Origin: CBDFLT01 sp965249225
Lineage (GTDB): Bacteria; Chloroflexota; Dehalococcoidia; Lucifugimonadales; G963668185
NCBI GenBank assembly: GCA_965249225.1
Contig: CBDFLT010000009.1
Span: 248,001 to 312,000, forward strand
Reading direction: 5' to 3'
Length of the DNA: 64,000 bases
Each line of letters starts with the position of its first letter. Within the stretch, counting starts at the first letter, position 1. Of the stretch, positions 44,060 to 52,448 are shown piece after piece. The position numbers were made by a program, and so were the translations under genes. The notes under the pieces were generated by a model. That model saw only the letters and a program-made list of their open reading frames with translations, had not been told where the DNA came from and did not search any database.

Positions 44060-44923
44060 CTATACTAGGCTCAGCAGCAGCAGCCCTCCCAGCACGCTAG
44101 CTACCCCGATCATCTGGTTCGGCGACAACCGCTCACGGAATACCAGCACACCGCCCATAATAGGCACAATGGGATACACAGTAAGGGCTGCGGTGACGAT
44201 CGCTATAATTCCGACTTCGGTCCCCCGGAAAAATACGAAAAAGCCACCGATCTCCAGCATCCCAGCTATCGCCGTCAAAATGATAAGCCCCAGAGTGAGC
44301 CCCCGCCATGGTAGCTGCCTTCGAACGGCCACAGCGGGTGTGGCTATTCCTAGATGAAACAGGTGTGAAACATACAGCGGAAGGAACCACCCAACGTCCT
44401 GGGATAGCCTGGCTATCATGTAAACGGCCACTCCAAACATCACCATGGTAAAGGTGGCGAACGCGGCGCCCTTGCCGATGAGACGCCGACCGCCATTGAG
44501 CCTCCTTAGGTCCACGGAGGCCAGCACCACGCCTCCCACGGCGGCCGAAGCGCCCAACGACTGACCGATCGTCAGGCGCTCTCCCGCCAATAACACCGCA
44601 AGCAGGATCACCACAGCCCCCTCACCGGACACGATGGGGGCGACGATGGCCACCGGCCCTAGCCTCAACGCCATAAGGTATGAAATATAGCCGCACAGGC
44701 CTATGAAGCTAACAATTACCAATTGTTGCCATTGGCCAAGGGAAAGAAGACCCAGATCGCTCTCTATCACGAGATAGGGGGTGGCCACCACGACGCCCCC
44801 GAGATTCGACCAGAAAACGACCTGGATTAGCCCCACCCTTCGGGTGGCAAGCGCCATGACGAAGACCGACGTTCCCACGATTGCCGCGGCAAGCAGTCCG
44901 TATAAGACGCTCTCGGTGACCAA
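44060..44923 (-). CDS. EamA/DMT-family transporter
   Basis: A 287-residue inner-membrane protein with about ten helices made of two EamA repeats, as in drug/metabolite transporters. Segments include LLAAAIVGTSVFVMALA, LGPVAIVAPIVSGEGAVVIL, LAGERLTIGQSLGASAAVGG in the first repeat and GIIAIVTAALTVYPIVPIMG with VFRERLSPNQMIGVASVLGG in the second. It starts with TTG. Direction and substrate cannot be told. It is the first gene inside the IS3-bracketed segment. Confidence 0.85.
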   Translation of the reverse strand: MVTESVLYGLLAAAIVGTSVFVMALATRRVGLIQVVFWSNLGGVVVATPYLVIESDLGLLSLGQWQQLVIVSFIGLCGYISYLMALRLGPVAIVAPIVSGEGAVVILLAVLLAGERLTIGQSLGASAAVGGVVLASVDLRRLNGGRRLIGKGAAFATFTMVMFGVAVYMIARLSQDVGWFLPLYVSHLFHLGIATPAVAVRRQLPWRGLTLGLIILTAIAGMLEIGGFFVFFRGTEVGIIAIVTAALTVYPIVPIMGGVLVFRERLSPNQMIGVASVLGGLLLLSLV

Positions 44924-45128
44924 TGAACGAGGCGGTGCCCTTCTTTCGAGGTGACCAGTGGGGCCGAATCATACCACAGGGATGCAGCGACTCCGCCGAC
45001 ATTTTGCCGATCAAAACGCCAATACACGATGGTAAGAGGGAGTATAAAATGGATGAGGAGGCCCTTCGCTAAGTCCACCCTTGAGCGAAACGACGGCGGT
45101 GTGCTCTCACGCAGCGAGGTGACAGCGG

Positions 45129-46064
45129 TTGTTTAGGAAGGTGTTGGTCCCCCTGGACGGCTCCGATGTTGCGGAGCTCATCCTTCCCTATGTGTCTCAG
45201 ATCGCCAAGGGTCTCGACATACCGCTTGTGCTCTTTTCGACGGTGGAAGCGAGCACCCCCGATGCGGACCGCTCTCAACTGGTCGAGACGGCGGAAAAAG
45301 AGGCGGAAAAGCGCCTTCAGGCAGTCGCAGACCGGCTGGCACAGGACAAAGTGCGGACCGAGGTCGTCGTTGCTTTGGGCCGGCCCGCCGAGCAGATCGC
45401 CGAGGCAGCGGAGCGTCGAGGATGCGATCTCATAGCCATGACCACCCGCGGCAGGAGGGTGACGGCCATTGGTACACTGGGCAGCGTCACCGACAAGGTA
45501 GTCCACTCTTCGCCGATACCGGTCCTCACGATCACCCCGGAGAAGGCCGCGATATACATAGGCAGCACGGCCTGGCTCAGGGCCGTCTGGAGGTCGATAG
45601 AGCCTGGAATGTCCAAGATCATGTTGCCGCTCGATGGCTCTCGTCTCGCTGAGGCCGCGTTGCCCTATGCGGAGGAACTGGCGCGGAAGTTATCGCTAAA
45701 AATACTGCTGGTCCGGGTCGTCGAGGCCAGGGGCTCTCTCTGGATGGGCAGCTTCGTGACGGTCGCCGAGGGCGAGGAAGAAGAAGAAGTGGAAGCACAG
45801 GAAGGAGAGGCCACCGAGTACCTGGAAGCCGTTGGTGAAAAGCTCCGTGCCAACGGACTGGACGTGCGATGGGAGGTTTTGACCGGCCACCCCGCTATGA
45901 GCCTGGTCGAGCGTTCCTACGCGGACCCCCACGACATCATCGCCCTGGCGACCCACACCGGCACCCGCTGGAAGCAGGGAAGCGTCGCTGAGACGCTTGT
46001 ACGCGGCACCGGAGACCCCATACTGGTGGTGATGCCACCAAAGAGGACTGACAAGAGCACATAG
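45129..46064 (+). CDS. Universal stress protein, two UspA domains
   Basis: A 311-residue tandem UspA protein. Domain 1 begins FRKVLVPLDGSDVAELILPY and ends with the nucleotide-loop-like GTLGSVTDKVVHSSPIPVL. Domain 2 begins KIMLPLDGSRLAEAALPYAE and ends KQGSVAETLVRGTGDPILVV. An acidic insert (EGEEEEEVEAQEGE) lies in domain 2. The TTG start follows GAGGTG (45116-45121), and TATAAA at 45043-45048 may be the -10. The OsmC-like selenoprotein follows by 33 bp, so a joint stress-response unit is likely. Confidence 0.9.
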   Translation: MFRKVLVPLDGSDVAELILPYVSQIAKGLDIPLVLFSTVEASTPDADRSQLVETAEKEAEKRLQAVADRLAQDKVRTEVVVALGRPAEQIAEAAERRGCDLIAMTTRGRRVTAIGTLGSVTDKVVHSSPIPVLTITPEKAAIYIGSTAWLRAVWRSIEPGMSKIMLPLDGSRLAEAALPYAEELARKLSLKILLVRVVEARGSLWMGSFVTVAEGEEEEEVEAQEGEATEYLEAVGEKLRANGLDVRWEVLTGHPAMSLVERSYADPHDIIALATHTGTRWKQGSVAETLVRGTGDPILVVMPPKRTDKST

Positions 46065-46097
46065 AGAGTCGCCGACAACTAAGTCGGGAGGTGTGAA

Positions 46098-46541
46098 ATG
46101 GCCGATCGGTACATAGTCGTCAAAGCCCGCTCCCAAAACAGCGGCACCCGAGGACGCTGCATATCCAGCGCGGGCGGCAACCACATCGTCATGGACGACG
46201 CTGACTACCACGGAGGGCCCAACGAGGCCATCACCGCGGCGGAAGCGTTCCTGTCGGGCATCACCGCGTGCGGCGCGCTGATGCTGGAGCGGCTGGCGCA
46301 CGAGGACGACATCCCCCTGCAGCGTATCGACGTGGCCATCGAGGCCACTCGCGACTCGGAGGCCGCCCCCGAGGTGCACTCGGTCTACGACAAGGTGCGA
46401 ATGCGCTTCGAGCTTGCGGGACCGACGGAGGCACAGGCCCACGACCTGGTCGAGACCTACAAGCGACGTTGACCGCTCTATGGCTCGGTCGCCGTGGCGA
46501 CCGCAGACACCGCCATCGAGACGGCTGTCGTTCAGGGCTAG
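46098..46541 (+). CDS. OsmC-like peroxiredoxin, predicted selenoprotein (TGA = Sec125)
   Basis: 147 residues when TGA 46470-46472 is read as selenocysteine, the usual OsmC length. The first redox Cys is in GITACGALMLERLAHE near residue 58. The second conserved position, normally Cys in a CPLYG/CPVY motif, is the TGA: YKRR-U-PLYGSVAVATAD, followed by TAIETAVVQG and TAG. Stopping at the TGA would remove the catalytic second residue and the last strand and helix. OsmC/Ohr proteins reduce organic hydroperoxides. A strong hairpin follows the TGA. ATG start with GGGAGGTG upstream; preceded by the stress protein gene. Confidence 0.88.
46470..46503 (+). promoter_or_regulatory. SECIS-like hairpin of the OsmC-like gene
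   Basis: CGGTCGC (+14 to +20 after the TGA) pairs perfectly with GCGACCG (+25 to +31) around the loop CGTG, with G and U at +22/+23 as in the DsbA-like element. Confidence 0.75.
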
Positions 46542-46688
46542 GGGAATCGGCAACCTCTAGCCGGGGCGTCATACACCACCCACCGTATAAACTACACGGG
46601 CACCGGTTCCGTGACCGTTCAGTAGAGGCAGCTCGCGCCAGCCCCGCGCTTTCTGCGCCTTGAGGTGAGGAGGTATGTGAGGCGGGAT

Positions 46689-47474
46689 CTACTCGGCGGC
46701 GACTACGAAGGCTGCTGCCAGCTCGGCCAGGTCTTCAGAGCTTCCGGCCACGATCGAGAACACCCAGCGGCTGCCGGCTTTCCCCCAGGTCAGAGTCGAC
46801 ACTGGATAGCTCTGTGTCGACGGTGCGGAGCGGCATGTGGTGTCCCATCTCACCCAGAAGAGGTCGCCGTACCTCCCGAGGTCCTCTAGGTCCCGGTCGG
46901 CGCCAAGACCCCACCACGCGACTAAGCGGTCGGCCGTCCAGTCCGCGGGGAAGAACTCGCCGGAGGACAGGCCCTCGACCTGGAGACGGACGGAAGAGCA
47001 TCCGTCCTTGGGCAGCTGCCCGTAGGCAGCGGTCAACCTCGAAGGCCCCGTCTCATCCAGCCGAGGGGTGCGCTCCCCGCCCGCCAGCTCGCGGGGCAGC
47101 CGATTGAACAGGGAGACGATAGAGTCGGCGTCTTCTGGAAGCTTAACGTCTCCCAGGTCCATCGGCACGGCCGCCTCAGGTAGCGACAGCGGGTCCGGTG
47201 CCGCCAGCTCGGCCTTCAGGACTCTCGTCAATGCCGCGTCCCTGATGTCCTGGATAAGCTGTTCGGGCGATGTCTCCGTCGCGAAGGGTACACCGTCGAT
47301 GTGCACTACCTTCTCGCCATCGACATTCAGGAGACCCTCCGGACCCGATCCATACGTTCCATCGGGGTTTTCCCCTAGCGCGAAGAGCAGATAGTCGCCC
47401 GGGTTGGGAAGGAGCAACACGTTCGGCGTGATAATCGCATTCTTGTTGCTCAGGTGCCCGAACATGCGCAGCAC
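46689..47474 (-). CDS. Unrecognised protein in the IS-bracketed segment
   Basis: 261 residues, no family recognised. The N-terminal part NVLLLPNPGDYLLFALGENP and LLNVDGEKVVHIDGVPFATE looks beta-rich. An acidic middle is followed by a C-terminal half with YGQLPKDGCSSVRLQVEGLS, WTADRLVAWWGLGADRDLED and RWVFSIVAGSSEDLAELAAA. The two Cys (GCSS and TTCRS) could form a disulfide. No signal is seen with the GTG 47474 start; the frame is open only 15 codons further upstream. Function unknown. Confidence 0.55.
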   Translation of the reverse strand: MLRMFGHLSNKNAIITPNVLLLPNPGDYLLFALGENPDGTYGSGPEGLLNVDGEKVVHIDGVPFATETSPEQLIQDIRDAALTRVLKAELAAPDPLSLPEAAVPMDLGDVKLPEDADSIVSLFNRLPRELAGGERTPRLDETGPSRLTAAYGQLPKDGCSSVRLQVEGLSSGEFFPADWTADRLVAWWGLGADRDLEDLGRYGDLFWVRWDTTCRSAPSTQSYPVSTLTWGKAGSRWVFSIVAGSSEDLAELAAAFVVAAE

Positions 47475-47576
47475 TAGAGCGCTCGCCGGCTTCGGTCTCG
47501 TCCCCTTCTCTTCGATTTACCGGACTTCCTCTACCAGCATTGGTCTGCGACGATGGGGCCCACCGGGTGAGCTACG

Positions 47577-47605
47577 TTGACTAGGACCAGTGTCGGACAT
47601 AAAAT
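47577..47605 (+). promoter_or_regulatory. Promoter of the DUF1326/DUF2182 pair
   Basis: TTGACT (47577-47582), a 17-nt spacer and TAAAAT (47600-47605), 52 nt before the DUF1326 ATG. Close to consensus. Confidence 0.6.
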
Positions 47606-47656
47606 GGCGCTGAGTAGAGCAAAAGCGCGAAGACGATCAGCAAAGGGGTTAGCATC

Positions 47657-48262
47657 ATGGCCGATAGCTGGACGATCTCCGGAAATTACTTCGAATCGTG
47701 TAACTGTGAAGCGGCGTGCCCTTGCGTGTTCCTGAGCCCACCCACGACGGGCGAGTGCACGTTGCTTGTCGCTTGGCACATCGATCAAGGCAACATGAAC
47801 GGCGTCGATCTCGGCGGACTCAACGTGGCACTGGCGGTACACTCGCCAGGTCGCATGGTAGACGTTAAGTGGAAGGCAGCCTTGTATATCGACGAGCGGG
47901 CCACGGAGGACCAGAGCGGCGCGATCGGCCAGATCTTCGGCGGGAGTGCCGGCGGACACTTCGCAGTGTTGGCGGAGCACATAGGTGAGATTGTCGGAAT
48001 CAGTAGCGTTCCCATTGAGTATAAAGCTGACGGCAAAAATCGCAGCTTGAAGGTCGGCAACGTTGCCGAAGTCGACATCGCGGCCGTCGAAGGCGGTGGA
48101 GGAGCCGAGGTCAGGGTCAGTGGGAACCCGCTGGGTATCGTCCCAGGCGAGCCCATTGTTGTCGCTCGGTCTGGCAAGCTGAGCTACCACGACCATGGCA
48201 TGGACTGGGAGCTTTCGGGCAAGAACGGGTTCATGTCGCCGTTCACCTATAAAGGCCCGTAG
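47657..48262 (+). CDS. DUF1326 domain protein
   Basis: A 201-residue DUF1326 protein. The N-terminal Cys cluster in NYFESCNCEAACPCVFLS (C-x-C-x3-C-x-C) looks like a metal site. The rest is beta-rich, with VLAEHIGEIVGISSVPIEYK and SGKLSYHDHGMDWELSGKNG, whose His residues may complete the site. DUF1326 genes are commonly found next to DUF2182 genes, as here, and a role in metal (possibly copper) handling has been suggested from such contexts. ATG start after AAAGGGG. Confidence 0.85.
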   Translation: MADSWTISGNYFESCNCEAACPCVFLSPPTTGECTLLVAWHIDQGNMNGVDLGGLNVALAVHSPGRMVDVKWKAALYIDERATEDQSGAIGQIFGGSAGGHFAVLAEHIGEIVGISSVPIEYKADGKNRSLKVGNVAEVDIAAVEGGGGAEVRVSGNPLGIVPGEPIVVARSGKLSYHDHGMDWELSGKNGFMSPFTYKGP

Positions 48263-48275
48263 CGAGAACTGGCCC

Positions 48276-49079
48276 GTGCAAAAGAGGACCGTTCTGGAGT
48301 CAGTCTTCAGGCGCGACCGCGGCATTGTGCTGGGCGGTCTGGGAGTCGTCTCGGCCCTGGCATGGGCCCACATAGCCTACCTCTCTTGGGGCAACACGCG
48401 CGGCGGCATGGGAATGTCGATCGGAGTCGACGGCCCCCAGGTCATACCATGGACTGCGGTCGATTTTGGCCTGATGTACCTGATGTGGGCCGTGATGATG
48501 ATCGCGATGATGGTGCCCACGGCCGCGCCGATGATCCTCATCTTCGCCCGCGTGAACCGCGACCGCCGAGACCAGAAGAGGCCTTTCGTTCCGACGGTCG
48601 CATTCCTGAGCGGCTACCTAGTGATCTGGTTCGGCTTCGCCTTGGTCGCCGCTCTGTCGCAGTGGGGCCTGCACCAGGCCGCGCTCATGACCTCCATGAT
48701 GGGGAGCGTGACGCCCGCACTCGGGGGCGCTCTCCTCATCGCCGCTGGGCTGTTCCAGTGGACCCCGCTGAAGTACGTGTGCGTAAATCAGTGCCGTACC
48801 CCGATGGGATTCGTCATTTCGGAGTGGCGGGACGGCTCCGGTGGCGCTCTCAGCATGGGGCTTCGCCACGGAGCCTACTGCCTGGGCTGCTGCTGGTTCC
48901 TCATGGGCCTCATGTTTGTGGCGGGTGTTATGAACCTCCTCTGGATGGCAGGGATCGCCGCGTACATGCTGTTGGAGAAGGCAGTGCCGACCGGGCCTCG
49001 TGGGAACTGGCTAAGCTGGACCACGGGCTCAGTGCTAGTGGGCGGGGGAGTGTGGTTCCTTGCGGTGGCAGCAGCCTAG
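48276..49079 (+). CDS. DUF2182 membrane protein
   Basis: A 267-residue integral membrane protein of the DUF2182 family with about seven helices. Marks are FGLMYLMWAVMMIAMMVPTA with the Met-rich helix, the Cys pair in LKYVCVNQCRTPMGFVISEW and GAYCLGCCWFLMGLMFVAGV. Met and Cys enrichment suggests metal binding within the membrane. GTG 48276 lies 13 bases after the DUF1326 stop; the frame is open further upstream but inside that gene. The two genes are very likely one operon and one pathway. Confidence 0.82.
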   Translation: MQKRTVLESVFRRDRGIVLGGLGVVSALAWAHIAYLSWGNTRGGMGMSIGVDGPQVIPWTAVDFGLMYLMWAVMMIAMMVPTAAPMILIFARVNRDRRDQKRPFVPTVAFLSGYLVIWFGFALVAALSQWGLHQAALMTSMMGSVTPALGGALLIAAGLFQWTPLKYVCVNQCRTPMGFVISEWRDGSGGALSMGLRHGAYCLGCCWFLMGLMFVAGVMNLLWMAGIAAYMLLEKAVPTGPRGNWLSWTTGSVLVGGGVWFLAVAAA

Positions 49080-49110
49080 CCACCTGACGGCGACAGAAGA
49101 GAAAGTGGCG

Positions 49111-49137
49111 ACAGGGTTGGGCCCGGGCCAACCCTGT
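49111..49137. terminator. Hairpin downstream of the DUF2182 gene
   Basis: ACAGGGTTGG and CCAACCCTGT are perfect 10-bp arms around GCCCGGG. No T-run follows, so it is a weak or factor-dependent terminator candidate. The remaining 49138-49592 shows no gene; TATACT at about 49420 is a possible -10. Confidence 0.45.
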
Positions 49138-49592
49138 GGAATGCTCAGATCAAGTCCGCTTCTAGGCCACGGCCGGTAATGTCTCCTATGCGATCTCGTT
49201 CGCGACCACCGGTGGAGATGGGGACTTGAACACACCGGTACCGTTCTTTGCTTGCTGTCCTTTCCACAAGGATTTCCTTTCAGAGCAGCCTATGTCAGCA
49301 GCCATTCCAAAGCTGGAGGAGCATACGCCTTTTCGGAGCAGCTATGCCCGATAAGGCAAACTCGAAATCAATTGTCATTGGATCCGGTTGTAGCCCGCAG
49401 TCCTGTCGTCGCCTGTGTTATACTGCGTCCAGTGGCATTGAATTTGTGTCCCTGTACCTGATTCTTCAATAGCACCCTCTGTGCCCCATCGGACCCCTAG
49501 CGGTCTCTATGAGTGCCCAACGGGACCGCCTTGAGTACGCTCAGCATCGGTGACCAAGCCCTTGCCAACTTTTGCAAGAAAGGAGGTCACCG

Positions 49593-49898
49593 ATGATCTA
49601 CGAAGACAAGACCCTCCCGTGCCAGGACTGCAGTACGACGTTCACATTCAGCGCCGACGACCAGTCCTTCCACGCGGAAAAGGGCTACACCAACGAGCCC
49701 AAGCGCTGCCCCTCCTGCCGTCAGGCACGGCGCGGCGAGCGCAGTGGAAACGGCAATGGCCAACGCGAGATGCATCCCGTGGTCTGCGCCGAATGCGGCA
49801 AGGACACCACGGTACCGTTCCTGCCACGTGGCGATCGGCCAGTCTACTGCAGCGATTGCTTCAGCAGACAGCCTACATCCACCAGCACGGGTTGGTAG
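49593..49898 (+). CDS. Zinc-ribbon protein with two CxxC pairs
   Basis: A 101-residue protein of the small zinc-ribbon type. The first unit is LPCQDCSTTFTFSADDQSFH followed by RCPSCRQARRG; the second is VVCAECGKDTTVPFLPRGDR followed by YCSDCFS. Each gives two CxxC pairs for one zinc. A Gly/Asn-rich hinge lies between. ATG 49593 is preceded by AAAGGAGGT, a near-perfect site. Homologs are common in Chloroflexota and related groups; the function is unknown, perhaps nucleic-acid binding. A strong terminator follows. Confidence 0.85.
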   Translation: MIYEDKTLPCQDCSTTFTFSADDQSFHAEKGYTNEPKRCPSCRQARRGERSGNGNGQREMHPVVCAECGKDTTVPFLPRGDRPVYCSDCFSRQPTSTSTGW

Positions 49899-49910
49899 GG
49901 TAGACAAACG

Positions 49911-49948
49911 AAAACAGAAGGGGCGGCGATCGCCGCCCCTTCTGTTTT
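49911..49948. terminator. Strong bidirectional rho-independent terminator
   Basis: A perfect 38-bp palindrome with 19-bp arms (AAAACAGAAGGGGCGGCGA) that starts with an A-run and ends in TTTT, placed between the zinc-ribbon gene and the convergent MFS gene. Confidence 0.85.
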
Positions 49949-50120
49949 AGAGCGGCGCGACTAACTGTTCAGACAACCCCTGCCACGAGGTACGAGCGTG
50001 AGCCCCCGCTTTGGCACTGCCGCTACGTGCCGTTGACCCAGTACAGAATCACTAATACCCGGGGAAGGTCAGAGTCGCTCTGGCAGAGGGCCAAGCGCGC
50101 CGAGGGCTGACGCCGCCGAC

Positions 50121-51491
50121 CTACTCCAGGCGCCATATGAACCGGAACCGCAGTACCAGGAGAGCCAGGGCGGCCACCAGGATACCAGCGCCAATAAGGG
50201 TCGCCGGCTGCACACCGAGTCCCTGGGCCAACCCTCCCGCAATGAGCCCGCCCAAAGGAAAGGTCCCCCACGTAAGCATCGCGAGCCCCGATACGCGGCC
50301 ACGCATTTCGTCCGGGACAACGCTGTGCACACCGGCCTCGGTCGTGGTAAATACCGTGACCGTGGATGCGCTCAGAACGCCCAGAATAACGAAGGACGCG
50401 CCAAGCCAGGGATTCTGAGATAGCAGCACTAATGTGATCGCACCCAGTAAGGCGCAGAGAACTAACAGCTTTCCTTTGAAACGAATCTCCCCAAGAGAGG
50501 CTACTACGACGGTGCCGAGCACCATCCCCACCCCCGTCGACGACATCAGCAGCCCCAGGCCTGAGGGCCCTACGCTGAACACCTCCGCGGCGTAAACGGG
50601 CAAGAGGGCGGTGCCGTAGGGCAATATTAGTAGAGCCGGTATGGTCCCAAAAACGAGCAGGACCACGATATTCGGTTCCCCCCTCACATATCGTGCGCCC
50701 TCGAGGAGTCCTTTGAACGCCGAAGTCAGCTTCGGCCTGACGCGAGCGTGGTCCTCCGGCCGGACCATAAGCGTAAGGCCGACAGCAACGAACATGAGCG
50801 CCGAGCTGATCATCAAGGTCGGCCCTGGCCCTAATACGGCGATGAGAAGACCTCCAAGGGCCGGGACGAATACGCGCGTGACGCCGAAGTTCAGGTTGTG
50901 CAGGGCGAAGGCGTTCATCAGGCCCTCCCTCGGCACGACGTTGGCCATTATCGAGACCCTCGCCGGCTCGCCCACGGCCAACGAAAGGCCGGTCAGGAGT
51001 GCGTAGGCGAAGATGTGAGGCGCCCCAACCCGGTCGAGGATTATACCAACCCCGAAGGCCAGCACCAGCAACGCGTGATACGTCATTACTCCGATGAGCA
51101 GCTTACGTCGGTCGAAAACATCGACCAGGAACCCTCCCAAAGGGCCCAAAAGGAGCATGGCGATCGCGTCCATCCCCAGGGTGAGGCTGGTGAGAATCGG
51201 GGAGCGGGTCAGGTCGTATATGAGCCACCCGATTACGATTTGATGGAGCCAGAACGCGCTGTTGGACCAGAAGATCCCGGCCCACACCAGCCGATAGTCG
51301 CGGGAGCGGAACGCCTCCAAGGTGTGGACTTTCGTTGGGACCCGTGGTCGTCTCAGGTGGGGTAGCCGGTGGCGACGCCTTACAGGAGTCTGCGGCGTCG
51401 CTTCTGGGGACGGCGGCGTTGGCCCTTCTACCGGTGGGGCTGCTGAAGAGGGCGGTTCAGGCGCCGCTGCCGAATGTTCCGTGGCGTCCAA
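50121..51491 (-). CDS. MFS exporter
   Basis: A 456-residue major facilitator of the MFS_3 (EntS-like) type with twelve predicted helices. The N-terminal 50 residues are Pro/Ala-rich and then basic (VRRRHRLPHLRRPRVP), an unusual cytosolic extension. SRDYRLVWAGIFWSNSAFWL starts helix 1, and LLLGPLGGFLVDVFDRRKLL is the loop 2-3 motif A region. VPDEMRGRVSGLAMLTWGTF is the matching region in the second half. The substrate is unknown, possibly a drug or metabolite. It converges on the terminator at 49911. Confidence 0.87.
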   Translation of the reverse strand: MDATEHSAAAPEPPSSAAPPVEGPTPPSPEATPQTPVRRRHRLPHLRRPRVPTKVHTLEAFRSRDYRLVWAGIFWSNSAFWLHQIVIGWLIYDLTRSPILTSLTLGMDAIAMLLLGPLGGFLVDVFDRRKLLIGVMTYHALLVLAFGVGIILDRVGAPHIFAYALLTGLSLAVGEPARVSIMANVVPREGLMNAFALHNLNFGVTRVFVPALGGLLIAVLGPGPTLMISSALMFVAVGLTLMVRPEDHARVRPKLTSAFKGLLEGARYVRGEPNIVVLLVFGTIPALLILPYGTALLPVYAAEVFSVGPSGLGLLMSSTGVGMVLGTVVVASLGEIRFKGKLLVLCALLGAITLVLLSQNPWLGASFVILGVLSASTVTVFTTTEAGVHSVVPDEMRGRVSGLAMLTWGTFPLGGLIAGGLAQGLGVQPATLIGAGILVAALALLVLRFRFIWRLE

Positions 51492-51682
51492 CTAAGAGTC
51501 CTCAAAATGAGCACTGTGTGTATGCCCGACGTGCCGCGAATCGAGACATCCGGTGGGAATTAACGACCTTCTTATTGGGCCCTTTTGGAGGGGTCTTCAG
51601 CCACTTGTCACTAGCCCAATCCAAGCGCCGTGGCGTCGCTCTTGTTACCGCCGATGTGTTGACGTTCGGCAAGTCAATGTAC

Positions 51683-51700
51683 TTGTGAAATATATCACAA
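51683..51700. promoter_or_regulatory. CRP/FNR-type palindrome
   Basis: TTGTGA-AATATA-TCACAA is a perfect 18-bp palindrome matching the CRP consensus TGTGA-N6-TCACA. It lies 192 bp upstream of the MFS gene in otherwise A+T-poor DNA. Confidence 0.45.
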
Positions 51701-51708
51701 CGGCTCTA

Positions 51709-51924
51709 TTAGGACAAGATCTGGCAAGCGATCCCCCAAGAGTTCACTGTGCCACACGCGGCCATAAACGCGAGGCATTTGATGCCGAACTCGCCGATGG
51801 CCTGGAGGAGATTGAATATCCGCTCAGAGGCCGCGGTACCCCTGCCGGGACTTGGACCCGCCCACGGGTTTTCGGAATGGACACCTACCAGGTGCGAGCC
51901 GGCGATCTTTCGAAGCCCGCTCCT
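51709..51924 (-). other. Possible short coding remnant next to IS3-family copy 2
   Basis: A minus-strand frame, open from a stop at 51925 to TAA 51709, reads GSHLVGVHSENPWAGPSPGR, then GTAASERIFNLLQAIGEFGI and AACGTVNSWGIACQIL. Its composition is protein-like, but no normal start codon is present in the first 40 codons and I recognise no family. The rest of 51492-51968 shows no gene. Confidence 0.3.
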
Positions 51925-52080
51925 TTAAGCAGCAGCCACCAGCACAGCCAGCTTGTGTTCCAGGTGTATGTGTATCGTCAGCACATTTGGGACAGCTGAT
52001 GGGGAATTGAGAAGCGACAATTAAGGCGATTGTCCTGGCTCAGGTAGGAGAGTAGATTCACGGAAGTGAAAGGAGCCAGG

Positions 52081-52443
52081 ATGCAGGAAGTCAGTCGAAG
52101 CTACGATCAAGCCGACGAGAACGCGAGGCAGGTGGTCCGACGGACCAGAAACGTTACACGTCGCAAGTACACACCTGAGGAGAAGGTACGGATCGTCATA
52201 GAGGGGATCCGCGGGGAGATATCAGTCAGCGCCTTGTGCAGGCGAGAGGGAATCAACCCCGGGGTCTATTACAAGTGGCTCAAGGACTACATGGAGGCGG
52301 GCAAGTCGAGGCTGAAGGGTGACACGCTACGGGAGGCGAACAAGGCGGAGGTCGATGCCTTGAAGCGCGAGAACGAGCGGCTCAAGGAACTTGTTGCTCA
52401 GCTGTCGGTGGAGAACCTGGTCCTGAAAAAAAGCCTCGGTTAG
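52081..52443 (+). CDS. IS3-family transposase OrfA, copy 2
   Basis: A 120-residue OrfA with a helix-turn-helix (EKVRIVIEGIRGEISVSALC and GINPGVYYKWLKD) and a C-terminal leucine-zipper helix (LKRENERLKELVAQLSVENL). Near its end is a run of seven A (52426-52432) followed by GCC. In the -1 frame after the run there is no stop before orfB (KPRLEPMGKPYV), so programmed -1 frameshifting can make the OrfAB fusion, as in other IS3 elements. ATG 52081 follows AAAGGAG (52069-52075). Confidence 0.88.
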   Translation: MQEVSRSYDQADENARQVVRRTRNVTRRKYTPEEKVRIVIEGIRGEISVSALCRREGINPGVYYKWLKDYMEAGKSRLKGDTLREANKAEVDALKRENERLKELVAQLSVENLVLKKSLG

Positions 52444-52448
52444 AGCCC

